From Onchocerca lupi (lineage: Eukaryota; Nematoda; Chromadorea; Rhabditida; Onchocercidae): a stretch of 64,000 nucleotides of DNA. The stretch lies in assembly GCA_028564675.1 (NCBI GenBank), contig JAOVVO010000095.1, forward strand, positions 62,001-126,000, written 5' to 3'. Under the pieces are notes generated by a model. That model ran no database searches and was not told the origin of the DNA. It was given only the letters and a program-made list of their open reading frames with translations. Below are positions 25,853 through 39,661 of this stretch, in pieces (within the stretch, counting starts at the first letter, position 1; each line of letters starts with the position of its first letter). Both the position numbers and the translations under genes were made by a program.

Positions 25853-28800
25853 TTAACTATAGCCATGAATATTTTGCGGTATTCGTGGTGGTGTTAGTTG
25901 AGAAAATCGGAGGAATGATTTTTCATTATTCGACAGATCACCAACATCGAAAGAAATCCGACTGTGAGAATCCAGAAATGCTGAAAATTAGAGATAGATA
26001 TTGAAATCATGTATTTTATTTTAACGAATTCAATAAATTTAACTCTTAAATTCAAATATTTGAGCTTTTTAGCAAAAAATCATATCAGAATGTTCAAATA
26101 ATCGAATTACAAACCTTGATTGGGTTTACCTATTTTTTTTTTTTTTTGAAATTTTCATAGTATTTGAGGCTATATCAGATTCATGATTTCCTCAAATTGA
26201 TTTTTTCAACCTGATAAACAAAATTAACATTGTAAATTACTATGTGAGATACAGTTACATGGAATATCAAAAATCGAGATATTCGAAATTTTTGGCATCA
26301 ACTACAAGTGAAATCTGATTCATTTACTTTTCCAAAATATTTAGCATTAAATCAGTATTTAATAATGACTAATTGATAAAAGTCTTTAACCTGATGTTGA
26401 GTGATTGTTTGCGATCAATGTACTTAATTTTGTCGGCCTAATAGCTCGGATAGTTTCTTTATTGCCCATCACTTTTGAATTCTTCCGCTTCGTTCTACGC
26501 CGACAACATCCAGATATTGCGCAAGCGATTAGCAACATTGATAGGCCTGCCAGAAGACTCAGAAGAAGACAGAGTACAGTCTTTTCTTTGTTGTCTATCA
26601 TAAAATTTAACAGATTAAAATCATTGAATAAAATTTTGCAAATTTGATAAAAAATTACTACAAAATCTTGCATTAGATAAGCTTTAGAGATAGAAAACAC
26701 CTCTCGAAGCTATCGTAACAATAGTTAACAATGCTCAGAAAGTTAAGAATCAATCAGTGGATAAACATGAGAGAATTAGGTTGACCTCTAGTTCCAGCAA
26801 TAAAATCAAGCTGACCTTTCAATATTCGTAGTATCAGTATAATATCATGTATGATGCTAAAAACATTGAAAGGACGACCGCTTGGCAATGTAGTTTCATT
26901 TGGAGCTGCTATGACGAATGAACCTTCTTCTTCTGATTCCTCGGAACTGCTTTTCAACATTGAATCCAAGATAACATCTGCTGAAATTTTCAGAAAGAAA
27001 AAAAAAAAAAAATTAGCAAAATCTAGAATAAAATATGAAAACCTAAAATTCCAAACTATAAATTATAAAAATAATGATTGAGAGAAAATCGGATAGGATT
27101 CTTACCATTTTTATCATATCCAGAAGAAAAAGTCTTCTGAATCGGTGTATATCCAAGATTAGGATCATCTTTAATATGAAATTTATGCTCATCATCCTTC
27201 ACAAATGTCATCTCGGTCTTTTGCAATATTGTTGGAGACAAACCCTATAATATGTATATTTTACAGGAAATAAATTTGATAAAAAAATTTGAAAACTTAA
27301 GTTAGATTAACGATCAGTAATTTGACATTTATACAGCAAGTTTGTGGTGAAATATCCACAGCATTTCATTTCTTGTAATAGTATCTTCAGTATGGATCAC
27401 AGAAAATATCAAAAATTTTCCCAATGCCTACAAATTCTAAAAAAATTTTTAAAAAGCAAAGAGATAAATAAGACTAGCAAAAGCAAATAGCAATACCGAA
27501 ATGATTTTCCTCATTGTTTCCAAATTGCCTTTTATAGCTGCTTCGTTGAAGATCACATCGCTTACTGCAAAAATAATTACCGCTAAATTCAATTTTTGAT
27601 TGATTATTTGACTTAAAAGAGGAGAAAACTAAAATCCCGAAAAATTCTCGCAAACCATAACAGAAAGGTAAAGATGATTTTTAAAAAATTAGAAAACAAA
27701 TGAGTCAAAATTTTATGATCTTGACTGTTTTTTCATAATGTGAAGTACTGAATACTTCTGCCTCGATAAAGAATTGAAATGATCATCCAGGAATCGTTCC
27801 TTCATCATCTCATCTCAACTCCTGATATTCGTTTTGATGCGAACATATTTTTAGCATCGAAAACATGGCTATTTAAAATTTCAGTGAAATTTAAGTCTAA
27901 AAAACGAACTGCACATGAAGATAAGGTTGAGATATTTATTCATTCCTGATTCGCATCCAGCTTTACCGAAATGCTCATCATCCACTAATACCGTACATTT
28001 TGTTTGCGCATGACAATAATACAGTATCTGCCCTAATACATCTATCACACAATCTATAATGATTGAAAAATTTTAAAAAAAAAAAACCAAGTATAAATTC
28101 CAAAATTTTCAAAGTTCAAAAATCACATATGCTAAAGAAATATTAAAAATAAGTCATAATTGAGGATACATAAAATTCATGTACTACAATATATTTGAAT
28201 TTGTAACCGAATTTATAGAATCAAATTCAATAATAATAATAGCAGGATCAAATATTTCCGATCAGACGACTTTAAAGATTGAGTACATTCTTTTCTTGAG
28301 TCTACTAATAATAAAATATGAAATGCTGTAACAATTATATCAATTTTAATTTAATATAATCCACTTGTTGATCAGTGAATCAATTTGAATTTTATTCTAA
28401 AAATCAGACAATACATCTCAAAATAAGGATTCAGATTAAATTTTTGCTCAAATTTTATAATGTTTTGTGTAAGTGCATTTCTTCGCTTGGTAAATGTTTC
28501 AGAAATCAAAGATTAAATCAAGATCTAGTGCATCCATGTTTAGCCATAAGATCAAAAGTCAAAGGCTAAATTAATTTCTCGCATAATTGTTAGTTAAGAA
28601 AAGATCAAAGAACATCTTTGACTGTTTATTTAATCATTTCTCTTACATGAGTAATTATTATAAAATTTCAGGATCATATAACTAGAGCGCTTCAAAAAAT
28701 ATTGGAATAAAAACCCAAGATTTAAAACAAAATTTGACTTTCATAAATTCGTCAATTTCACGAAATATCATTATACTGTAAAAATTTAAAATCTGTTAAT

Positions 28801-31800
28801 CTGAAAAAGTTCTGTAAATCACTGTTTTGCTTTGAAATGTCAATATTTTTTGTGTCAAAATTTCCCGAAATCTCTGGTATTTTTATTCGAAATAAACATA
28901 TTATTCCAATAGTGTTTAAAATTAAAGTTAGAGAGTCAATTAAAAGATAAAACTAAAGACTGTATTTATGAATTTCGAAAATTTTTTCAATTTCCTGAAG
29001 AACTTCAGATATTTCATATATTTTTCAATTTACATCGCGAATGATGTCAACTGAATTTTATAAGCAATAAAAACAAATGATTATGAAAATTCGAGATTTT
29101 GAATGAGAATGTAATCGTCTACCTCGAATAATTGGAGTATTCGGCGTACAGTGCATCGTCTTTCCTTCAACTTTTCGGCCATAATGCGCCGAATGAATAA
29201 CCAATCTTTTATTTTGCTTGCAGCTCAGTTGCATTGTTGATCCTTCGCAGAATGATTCATCGTCGAATGATACTTAAAATTGTTGAAATTTTTACGAAGC
29301 AATTTTTAAATGAATGCAAAAAATTAGCGGGTAACTTATAGATGAGTGATGGTTGCAGATAGACATCATTTTCATTACAGTATCTCATCAAAGTGAAAAG
29401 TCTCAATTTCCAATTCTTTCTTTAAATCTATTGCATCACTGTTATCATAATTTATTCTAAAATTAATTTGTAGCCAATGGTTTCATATCAAACTGATAAC
29501 TTCAAATAATTTTTTTTTTTAAGAGATTGGTTTCATCGATTTCAAATCAATAAATTTGAAATTTTTTAAAGTCCTAAAAAAAAGTAATTCAAATTAAAAC
29601 CATTGGAAATGCTCACCTGGTTTACATTTATAGGATATTTGAAGATATTTGGAAGTATTTGGACATGGATCGGCACCAAAAAAAGTTGGCTTTACCATTA
29701 TTTTACATTTTCTCTTATTACGACATTGTCCCAGAATTTTCTAAAAACGAGAGTAACTAAAAAATTTAAATACTAAAATTTTAAATAAATATATTAAGAA
29801 GTGAGAGTAAAAAAAAGATTTTTAATATTACTAAATATGTTGTTAATCATTTTCAAGTTCAGTTGCTACCATTGCTCTTTCAATAGATCGAAGTGATCTG
29901 ATTTGATCATTCCGCAATCTCAGCAAAAAAAAAAAAAAAAAGCATCTCATCTCGAGAGTGCCAACTGTTCATTTAAGGACGGAATATGAATTTAGGACAG
30001 ATTATGCAGGTTTCATCGTTCCTTTGTTTATTCACACCTTGTCTTATAGTAAACAAACTTTTTTTTGAAGACACGCTTTGATATGGCAGAAGTCCCTGTC
30101 CATTTCAACTATTTCATTTTCTTTGCTAAAAGCTGAGATCATATGAAATTTGTTACAAAATTCATTTCATTCTGTTTTCAAAACTTTTAAACGTAAACTT
30201 TAAAAATAGATTTATCGTAATATCGGCATAATGGCATCTGACTTATTATGACTTGCAAATAATATTTATTTTCAGAATTTTAACACTGAGAAATGTTTGA
30301 ATTTTTTAGCTAAAAACGCTTTCAAGAGGTGCGTAAAATTAGTAAAATTTTAAAATTTATAATTTCAAAATATAAAAAAAATTTTCAAAGATGAAAAATT
30401 TAACAAAGGCGAACTTAGATCTTTTTTATAAATTTCATGAAAATTCGACAATTTTATCCTTCTTTTATTTCTAGTACTTTTAAGTTAATTGGAATTTTCG
30501 AACACGAATTTTACTTATGCATTATGCATAAATTTTTTGCAATTTCATTCATTTGTAGGCTATGAAATAGCTATTTACAGAGAGAAGAAAAATCGATTTC
30601 CTAAAGGCATCATTGAAGCACAAGAAGATTGAATTAATTGTACTGCTGAATAAATTAATTTGTAGAAATAATTAACAGAATATCAATGAACTTTGACCAA
30701 CATCTTCAAGATGCAGAGAGCATAAGAGATTATAAAGTTTTCTGTTTAGTTCTTAAAAGAAAGATGAATTATGAGGAAAATTTTGTAAACAAAATTTCTT
30801 CGTGAATATGCTATAATTATGCCAGATACATTAATCTCTCCTGAAAAATACTTAAAAACAGGCTTAGTAATGACTGAAATGTTCCAATTGAGTAAATTCA
30901 GATTCCCTAAAATTTCAGTTATAGTCAGAAAGGAGATTTCTCGAAAATCATCATCATTCGAAATAAAAAAAAAAATTTTTATTTTGAGCAAATCATCTTG
31001 TTTTTCAAATTTTATGAAAAGAAACGCTTTGATCATGATAAAAATCATTTTGGAAAATAACTAATAAATGATAGAATTTCAGTTCGATTTTTTCAAAAAT
31101 TTGAAAATAATACTTTTTGAGTTATAAAAATCAAAAATTAAAGATCGATTCAAAAATTTCCTCCATTTTTCGATTCAGTTCTTGAAAAATTTCAATTTTC
31201 TTGCGATTTAGTGAAAATTATCATGTCTTTCAATATGCAGTTACAATTTCAAAATATTTTTCTTATGTGGCACATAATTTCCACCGGAAACTACAACATA
31301 ATTCTTTTACGATATCAATAACAACTAATCAGCCATCTAAAAAAATGTTGTAGTCAAAAATCAAAAGTCAAATGAAAAAAATCTTCAAATTGAACAATTA
31401 GATTAGAATATATATAGATATATATATATATATATATATGGATAGATAGATTTTTTTTAACTACTCGATCAAATCTCACTTGCAAATAAATAAATAAATA
31501 CTTTTCGTTTGCTTCTGAAGTATTTCTAATCATACTGAAAGAGAACGTCAATTTTTGAATTTTAGTCAGAGAATTGAAATAATGCTTCAATTAATCAATT
31601 TTTATCTTTCAGAATCTTACTTTTTCAGCTTAATTTTGAAATATTTCAATTTTCTTTAAAAACTCTGTCTGCAAAAAAAAAAAAAAAAACAAAAGCAAGT
31701 GTAACTTTCACTATTATTTTAAAGAAATTGTTCCTGATCTTCCTATCACTATAGAACAACAATTGTTAAGAGTGCAATAAATGTCCGTTGCTAATTAATC

Positions 31801-34800
31801 ATTTCAGACCGGCACAACAAACATTCATTCATACTAATTTTTCGCTTGATCAGAATATAAGCAATAGTATTACGTCAAAATAAATGTTATTAATTAGTTG
31901 GAAAACACAATAATCTTTCAGTAAGAACGATTATTTTCCATTCCCTTTTGATGATTATGGCAATTTTCAAGGATGATTTTTTGAAATTTCAATTTGAGCA
32001 AAAGTAGGTGAACACTGCATCAGGAAAAAAAAAGCTAAAAAGCCCTAGCCAAGCAAGATCTTACGAATCTTTGGAGCCTTAAAATATCTTAGCTCTTAAT
32101 GACCATCTCAAGTATTAATAACCACAAAGATCTTTCATGCAGAGTAGTAGAAAATGAAAGTAGATGCATACTGTAAACGTTTTTTTCAACTTACCGCATG
32201 AGCCTGTACTACATCACAACTGATATCTTCATTGGCCAAAAGTTGTTGTTGTTTATTGGGCCAAGGACACAGTTGATCGCTTGGCACCAAACGACCATAA
32301 AATATATTTTCAAGCAAAATTTGCGTATTTTTTGGGCAATGCAATGTAATTCGTTCACCATCGCATGCTTGCACCAAATTATTCCGCAAACTTTCCGTCA
32401 TAAGAGCTGTAATTTGAGAGTAAATCAGATGATTAATTAAAAGATTGAATCTAAAAATTAAGAAATGAATTTTCGGATCGAAAATAATTCGGAAATTTAA
32501 ACTTTCTAATAATAATTTTACTCGGATGTCAAATTTTTCATTGCCCAAGAATCATCAATCTTGCTATTTCTAATAAAAAATTAGATGTGCAACTGTTTTC
32601 TGAAATGAATATAATGCAATCAGATTATAAGACCAGAATAAAATAAACATTAAATTATTTCAAATTTTAAAATAAGATTTTTCTTTCGACTTAATTTGTG
32701 AAATAGTTTTATCATACTAATCTTTTATCAATCTTGGATAATGAAAAAAAGACCCTTTTTTTAATTTCATAAACAGACTGAATTTAATAGCTTTAAAAAA
32801 ACATGAAAAGTTGTTTTTATTAAAAAGAAAAAAAAGAATACGAATAACGCGAAATTTTACAAATTTTTAGATTTTAGATGGCATATCTTGAAAAATGAGA
32901 AAGCATTTTGAGCAAGCGGTAATATGTTTTGTAATATGTTATTATTATCTGATCCTCGTAATTTTAATTCATTTTAAACGAACGAACTGGATGATAAGAG
33001 ATCAAATGGATGATGAATATTTGATGTGATATTTAGATGTGAATAATTATTTAATTGTATGATCAATATTTGAATTGAATTTTATTGAAATTATTGGATG
33101 CTAAAGAGATGAAAGAGATTAGAAAATAATATGTTTCAGTACTCAGAAGCAATTGAAATTTGATATGGAGTAATAAGAGGCTTGATGAATTATTTCTTAT
33201 TAAACTTCTTGATAAATTGCATCCCATTTCATTTCGTAAATGAGAAGACAAAGTTGTAATTTTACTAGGTCCTGCTATAATTATACTAAACATTATTAAT
33301 TTATAATTTTATTGTATTATATCAACGAAGATTATCTGTTTAAATTATACCAATTCATCATTTCAATAATTCTTTTTGCTACAACAAAGTTTAAAATTCA
33401 TCAAATGAATTTAAATACTTTTCAAAATCACTTCACAACAAATTGGCAAAGTGATATTACTTACTGGAACTATGATTCATATGAAATTTGATTAAAAACA
33501 GGAAATTACGAAATGAATAAATGAGTAAACGAATTAAGTATTTCAAGCGAAGAAATAAATTATCAAAAAGTGCACAAATGCATACATGAATTTTCCTTTT
33601 AGTTCATCATGCATAAAAATATTTTCCTGGAACCTATAGAGTATTGAAATTTGAATTAAAAGAGAAAGAAATTTGGATTAAAAAATTTAGACTTATCATT
33701 TTAAGTTATAGAACTCATTATCGAATAATAATTGACAGAAGTAGTGAAATGATAATACCAGACATTTGCGTTTGAGTTGGATGGTAAAATTCGTAAGAAA
33801 AATGAAATGTAAAAAACCTTAGGAAATCTTCAGTTTGTATAGCAATTTGGAAATCAAAAATCTCGTGAATTTTCTTCGCAATCATAAATAACATCTGTTT
33901 CAAGTGCTTAAGTTACAATTTATTTTTAGTTTTCCAGGTCGATAAAATTTTATTTAACTGTTAATCCGTATTTTTCAAAAAAGAAAGTCGAAAATTGTTT
34001 TTCCGATGAAACAAATAAATAGTTGATATTTCTCAAAAAAGAAATAAATAGAAAAAAGAAAATAAATAAATAAATTATTACTGCGGGAAAAATTTTTAAA
34101 GAAGGGGAAATAGTTGTAAATTTTATAGGAATTTTTTTTTTTCATTTTTTCAATAAAATAGTTTTCATTTTCTCAATAAAGTAGCGATTTCATGATTTGT
34201 TTTCGTTTGCTTGACCTTTTTTTTCTTGAATGGATTTTTTACCTGTTCTCCTGGAAATAAGTTATGATGCACACCTTCAAAATTATTTCATCCTATTTCA
34301 TTGATAGCTAAGCTTTCAGTACCTTTAGATTTAAATATTCTGACTTTATCAGGCCAATATAAAACCAGTTGCTCATTTGTTTGATTTTTAAAAGAATACT
34401 AGCTTATAGTTTTTCGGCACTATCTAGGGGTCATCAAATTACATCCAAAATGCTTTCATGGCAGATTTCTGGATAATCAAGTTCATTCTATCCTACTTTT
34501 AAAACACTATTTCATTGCAAAACAAACACTAATTCACTGCAAAATGGCGGCTTACAATAGATAGTCTGAATTTGACATGCTTACCATGCCTCAACACTAT
34601 CATACGTAGCATTTATGAAATCAAAATTGAAATTTTTTGTTAAAAATCATTTAAATTTTTAAAAAGCTTTACGACCTTTTAATATATTTTTGTGACATTC
34701 TCGATCTCATCGAGAACGAAGTATATATCGAGCACACTATTTTCTATCTTTATCATTTTGCTCTTGTCATTTTTTCCGAGTTCAGGCTACCTATTGTTAT

Positions 34801-34979
34801 AAATATATAAGTGATAAAAAAAAAAAGTAGAACAAAAAGCAAAAATTCAACGAACCATTAATAATTTCAGGATTGATATGATTGGATGCTGCTAAGGCCA
34901 TCATTGTTGCTGTTGTCGTTGCTGTGGTATTAAACCAGCCAAGAGAAGTCATTGTTAGAGTCAAAAGCACAATAAACAT
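25853..34979 (-). CDS. eva-1: EVA-1-type receptor: two SUEL galactose-binding lectin domains plus one membrane helix
   Basis: Ten exons on the minus strand (34979-34856, 32406-32195, 29740-29617, 29272-29123, 28053-27910, 27564-27497, 27244-27106, 26980-26816, 26594-26391, 25980-25853) join to about 485 residues. Residues 1-20 are a signal peptide (MFIVLLTLTMTSLGWFNTTA). The first lectin domain spans about 56-152, from ACDGERITLHCP to FFGADPCPNTSKYLQISYKC. The second spans about 162-251, from FCEGSTMQLSC to HFGKAGCESGMNKYL. A juxtamembrane acidic patch (SSSEESEEEGS) precedes a helix at about 380-402 (LLLSLLAGLSMLLIACAISG), which a CCRRRTKRK stop-transfer follows. In C. elegans EVA-1 is a SLT-1/ROBO co-receptor guiding ventral axons and cells; that role here is inferred from the matching architecture and length. 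Two introns of about 2.4 kb separate the first three exons. Glycan binding is expected from the family but not shown by sequence alone. Confidence 0.92.
31409..31451. repeat. TA/GATA microsatellite
   Basis: An (AT)n run is bordered by GATA units on both sides (AGATATATA... and GGATAGATAGA). It lies in the eva-1 intron between the first and second lectin-encoding exons. Confidence 0.85.
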
Positions 34980-36064
34980 GAATATTTGATGGCCAATATT
35001 TGAGAGTTTTTTGCTTTTTCGGGAATTTGTAGAAAAGAACTAGAATTTTCACTTTTATCATTACTTTTCAATGATAATTGTATAAAGAGTTTTTGACTAC
35101 AATTTCTCTATAACAAAGAATTAGTTTCGAAAAACAAAACAGTAAATGTTCAAATTTATGGGACGAGACAAGAGAAAACAGATATGGATAGAAGAAATAT
35201 GATAACAACAACAGCTGTTGTGAGGTATTTCCTATCTTAGTTATGATAAGAAAACACCAGACGTTTTCTATGAAATGATAACGCAAAAATATTCAAACAA
35301 TCCAAAAATGATAAAAATAAGTGGAAATTCGTCTGAGATAAAAATTAGCAATTTATTGGAATTGAATAGATGTATAAAAATAGTAATAATATTAATACTT
35401 AATAAATGTTAACTGATCAAGATGATTAATGAAACTTTAATGAGATGATTTACTTCTGATAATTAGTTTCAATTAATCTTTGTTAATTTCTTCATACTTT
35501 TATTACTCATCGGATTATTTCATTAATTATGATAAACTAATGATAAAATTTCATCACAATGGTTAAAATCTATGATAACAATGGGGCTATAATGAGGACA
35601 TTAATTATATTTAAGAAATTCAATAAACACAAAAGGGTGCTGATAGTAACAATGGCCTTCTAATAGGATCATTGAAGCATCGATCATAAATCAATCGAAG
35701 CTTTTTTTAAAGGAAAAAAAAAATCATGAAAAGTGGACGATAAACAAGAGGAGAAGACAGAAAAGCAGAAAGGATCAATCATCTAACAAGTCCGTCAGCA
35801 CTAAATTTAAAATTTCAATCCCTTCTCGATGATATAGTTATCAGCAATTGGGTGGAGCACTATTATGGTTAGATTCATTGCTTGCAATGAGTATAAAGAG
35901 AATTAAAAAATTGAAATTATCCTAGTAGTTGGCCCGGCTGAAGGGGCGATTCAATATTACTACTATTACGTGCATTTCAACGCAGCCATTCCAAACGTTC
36001 CTTTAAAAAAAAGACGTAAAAATGATGCTCTGTACGCTGAATCTATCCGATTAAAAAATTTTCA

Positions 36065-36132
36065 GAAGCTTAAAGAATAGTTTCTATTCTTTTTTTGAAG
36101 TCTAAAAAATAGTTTCTATTTTTTAGGCTTCT
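36065..36132. repeat. Nested inverted repeats (double hairpin)
   Basis: Two adjacent palindromes are present: AAAGAATAG/CTATTCTTT and the perfect 11-base pair CTAAAAAATAG/CTATTTTTTAG, each around a short T-rich loop. An outer pair, AGAAGC and GCTTCT, encloses both. The single strand could fold as a stem carrying two hairpins. Confidence 0.7.
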
Positions 36133-38073
36133 AAAAAAAAAAAATAAAAAAGCATCAAAAATTTTTAATTTTCGTTCCAATAATTAATTCATTAATAAAT
36201 ATTATCAAAATATTATCAGTATTATCAAATTTTTTTAATTTGCAATTTTTAGAAATTTATTTAAATATTTCTAACAGCAAAGCATTAGTTATTACGAGAA
36301 GGCATAGTATCGTTTCTCTCGATTCATTTGTTCATTATTCAATTCTGATAATTTCAAACTATAATTATCATTTACAACTTATATATATTGAAATGTTATT
36401 TTCTTTTTTTTTTTTTATTAAAATCAACAAAATGTACGAGTAAAAAGTGTTCACATCTGTTATTTTGGAAGAGATTGGAAAACTTGATTGGAATTTACAT
36501 AGTATGAAAATCAACCAAAATTGCGAATCGTTTATTTTTTCAATTTTTAAAATCGCTTCATGAATGGATAAGGACTTATCACTTATCACTACTCCGTGAA
36601 GATCTTCCGGAAGATTAATCTGACTAAATGTGTTACATATTATAATAAAATGAAAATATTCGGTTGGCTTTTTCAATGATCTATGATTTTATTGATCAAT
36701 CAATCTCCATATAATTGTTCCTATTCTACAAAACAGAAGTCCAAAAAAATGAATTTAAATGATGAGAAGTTTTTCGAAAATTTCCTTAATTCATGCGAAT
36801 TTTTTTCGACTAGAATTCAAGCATTTGATTGCTGGAGAGATAGGTAGATAAATAAACAGAAGATATAGTAATTTATCAGAAGGAGAAAAGATATAAAGTT
36901 ACAAATTTCTTATCAAAACTTGTCAAATTTTCCCACTTAATATGTAAATTGAAATTAATGAAAATAATCGTTGCACAAATTGCAACATCATTTGCAATAA
37001 AATTACTACAAAATTATCATCATCCTTATCTTATTTCAATCATATGATCAATTGTATTGTTATCATAATGTTTATCACTATGCTACATAAATATCGCAAA
37101 AAAGTTAATTTCGAATATTTCCTTTTGATTCTCCAATATAGTATTTGAATTTGAAAGACCGAGATAATCGCTGTGAAATTTTTTCTTCTTTCTGCTTAAA
37201 TTTTAATTGCTCAAAAATCACTTATATGTCATCAAATTTCCATTTTTTTTTTTAATCAAATTGTTATCAATTACGTATATTTTATTTTTGATAAATTTGA
37301 ATTCAAAATATTTGAAATAAAATTACAGAAAACACAGAATGAAATGCACAATTTTTTAGAATGCACAATTTCATTTAGTAAATTGCATCAGATTCATTTA
37401 TAAAAGTGAAAAAAAAAAATGTTTGCAATAAACCTGAAATATTGCTTCAGACAAAAGTTTTTCCCGCAAAAGTCAAACTTTTTATAAATTTTTCTGTTCG
37501 CGAATTTAAACAAATCTTAGCATTAATGGATTTTTTTTTTTTTCATATGACTGCTCTAACTTAAATACCTGAACTCCAAATCCTAGGAAAATATTTCTAA
37601 ATGCAAAATTTGCTCACATGAAAGCAAATAAATTAAAAAAAAAAAACTTTCATAAAGTAAAAAAACAAATTTTTTCTTTTATTTACAAGTTATTAAAAAT
37701 TTATTTCTGCTCTAATGCTATAGTAAGAAATATAATAATTGTTATTTGTGGAATGAATTTGAAAATATGAAATTCGAATATTGATGATTAGGTAGCATGC
37801 AATTAATTACAGGTAAATGAGCCTTGTTTTGAAAGAATTTTAACGAAAATATTTTTGTTTTGCTATTATAATTGATTAATTCGCAAGGGATTAACATTTG
37901 CGACTAGCTAGATCAGTAAAGTTTGATGTGAGATATAAAGCAGGCATTTTTGTTTTGTCAACTCAAAATAGCATAAATTTTGGAATATTCCGGTTTTGTT
38001 TTCCGGTTCGCACCTATTAATCATGTGAATGATTCTTTTACGAGTAATGCTAGCAAAGAGTACTAAAATGCTA

Positions 38074-38103
38074 TTTCATCCTGAAATGTATTTCAGGATG
38101 AAA
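38074..38103. repeat. Perfect 14-bp palindrome with 2-base spacer
   Basis: TTTCATCCTGAAAT is followed by GT and then by its exact reverse complement ATTTCAGGATGAAA. It lies in non-coding DNA, far from any exon I recognise. Confidence 0.85.
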
Positions 38104-38280
38104 AAATAATTTGAAAATGTTGTCACAAGAAAGAAAAAATTATGGAGCATGCATGTGGCATGCAATGTTAAGTTCAAGAGTAATCTGTCTATTCATCCAT
38201 CCGCAATGTTTAATTAAGCATGCAAAGTTAAAGGCATGTATTTTATGATTGCAAATTGCGACAAATTAACAATAAGATGT

Positions 38281-38502
38281 GAGAAGCTGAGCAAATGAAA
38301 TCAATTGCTGGGCAAATAAGGGATTTCAGGGAGGAAGAATTACTTCGAAATGAGGAAATGAGCAAATAAAATCAATTATTGAACGAATAAGATTTCAATT
38401 TCAAGAAACAAAGATTATTTCGAAATGAGAAGATGAGCAAATAAAATCAATTACTGAACCAATATGAAAATTTCAAGAAGTAAGGATTATTTCGAAATAG
38501 AA
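38281..38502. repeat. Tandem repeat, about 71-75 bp unit, three copies
   Basis: The anchor GAGCAAATAAAATCAATT (first copy GAGCAAATGAAATCAATT) occurs at 38289, 38360 and 38435. Each copy also contains a gaacgaataag-like segment, a tttcaagaa segment and ATTATTTCGAAAT. Copies differ by small indels and substitutions. Confidence 0.8.
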
Positions 38503-39622
38503 TTCGGAAAGAAATGGCCTAAGCCTAAGCTTAAGGCTGAACCTTCTTTATTGTCTGGTCTATTTCTTCATTCAACAAATGAAATTTGTCGAAATTTTGA
38601 GTGACATCTGCCCTTTAATCTTTGATCTTTGTATCTTCAAGATCCATAAAATTTCATTCAATAAAAGTCTTGAGATTCGAGAAGAGGACAAGGGACAAGA
38701 AAGAAATGACCTATATCTATTGAATCAGTGAAGCGAGCAAATTTGAGATAAGACAAGAACAAATAAAGCGATCGTTGGTATCGAATATTATATTCATATT
38801 TCAATATTTTAATGGGTAATTACTAAAATGTCCTAGGCCAAATTATATGAAGATTTAAGGCTCGTTTAAATGACTACCTAGGCAGTAAGTAGTTTTTCAC
38901 TGTTTCCATTCGTGTTGTCTTAGAAATATGCATGTTGGAAAGTCGAAAATAATAAATGACTTAACATCCAACATGACATTTAAAATGAATCTAAGATATG
39001 CAATATCCAAAATCTGCTTCTTTGAGGTACTGAAATTATCGATTGACCAATTAAAATGAGCAAAGTTAAATTAAAACGAATAAAAAATTCTTACCGATCA
39101 CTGTTACTCTGATGAAATTTCTTCAACAATCCAGTAAAATGAATTCGGTAGTTAATTTCAAAAGATTTAAACTCCTTTTATAAATTTTTAGTTTTATATA
39201 GCTAGAATTTCACTATTTGAGAGGAATTATTCAATTAGCAATAAAAGTCATCTCATTTCAGACTTCTAACATCTGATGCGCAGATGGCCGGTGGTGACAC
39301 TGTAATAGCAAAATGATTTCCAATGAAATTTTTTGTTTTGAAAAATTTTGAATTTATTCGTAATTAAATTGCTTATGAAGTACAATCGATGGAATTTTAA
39401 TATTTGCCAAAAAAAGATTTTCTTTCTGGCGAATGCTTTCTTAAATTTTGAAATTGCTAATTTGTTAAAAACTTTTTTCCCTTGATTATTGCGCCTTTAT
39501 ATCAACCTGAAACAGGTTTTCTTTTATATTGCTCGATATTTTCATATCACGCAAATTTCATTTATGATTTTTCTAAAAATAATAAATCGTATTGCATTTT
39601 AAGACTTATTTCTATTATTTTC

Positions 39623-39624
<2 letters not shown>

Positions 39625-39658
<34 letters not shown>
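39625..39658. repeat. Poly-T tract of 34 bases
   Basis: This is the longest homopolymer in the window. Other long runs are 23 A at 4261-4283, 28 A at 15075-15102, 20 T at 23474-23493 and 25 A at 52914-52938. None is part of a coding exon. Confidence 0.95.

Positions 39659-39661
<3 letters not shown>

Noticed and set aside
30746..31064. Overlapping open frames on both strands inside an eva-1 intron
   Set aside because: Low-complexity K/I/F composition on both strands is expected from AT-rich DNA; no good splice sites in frame.
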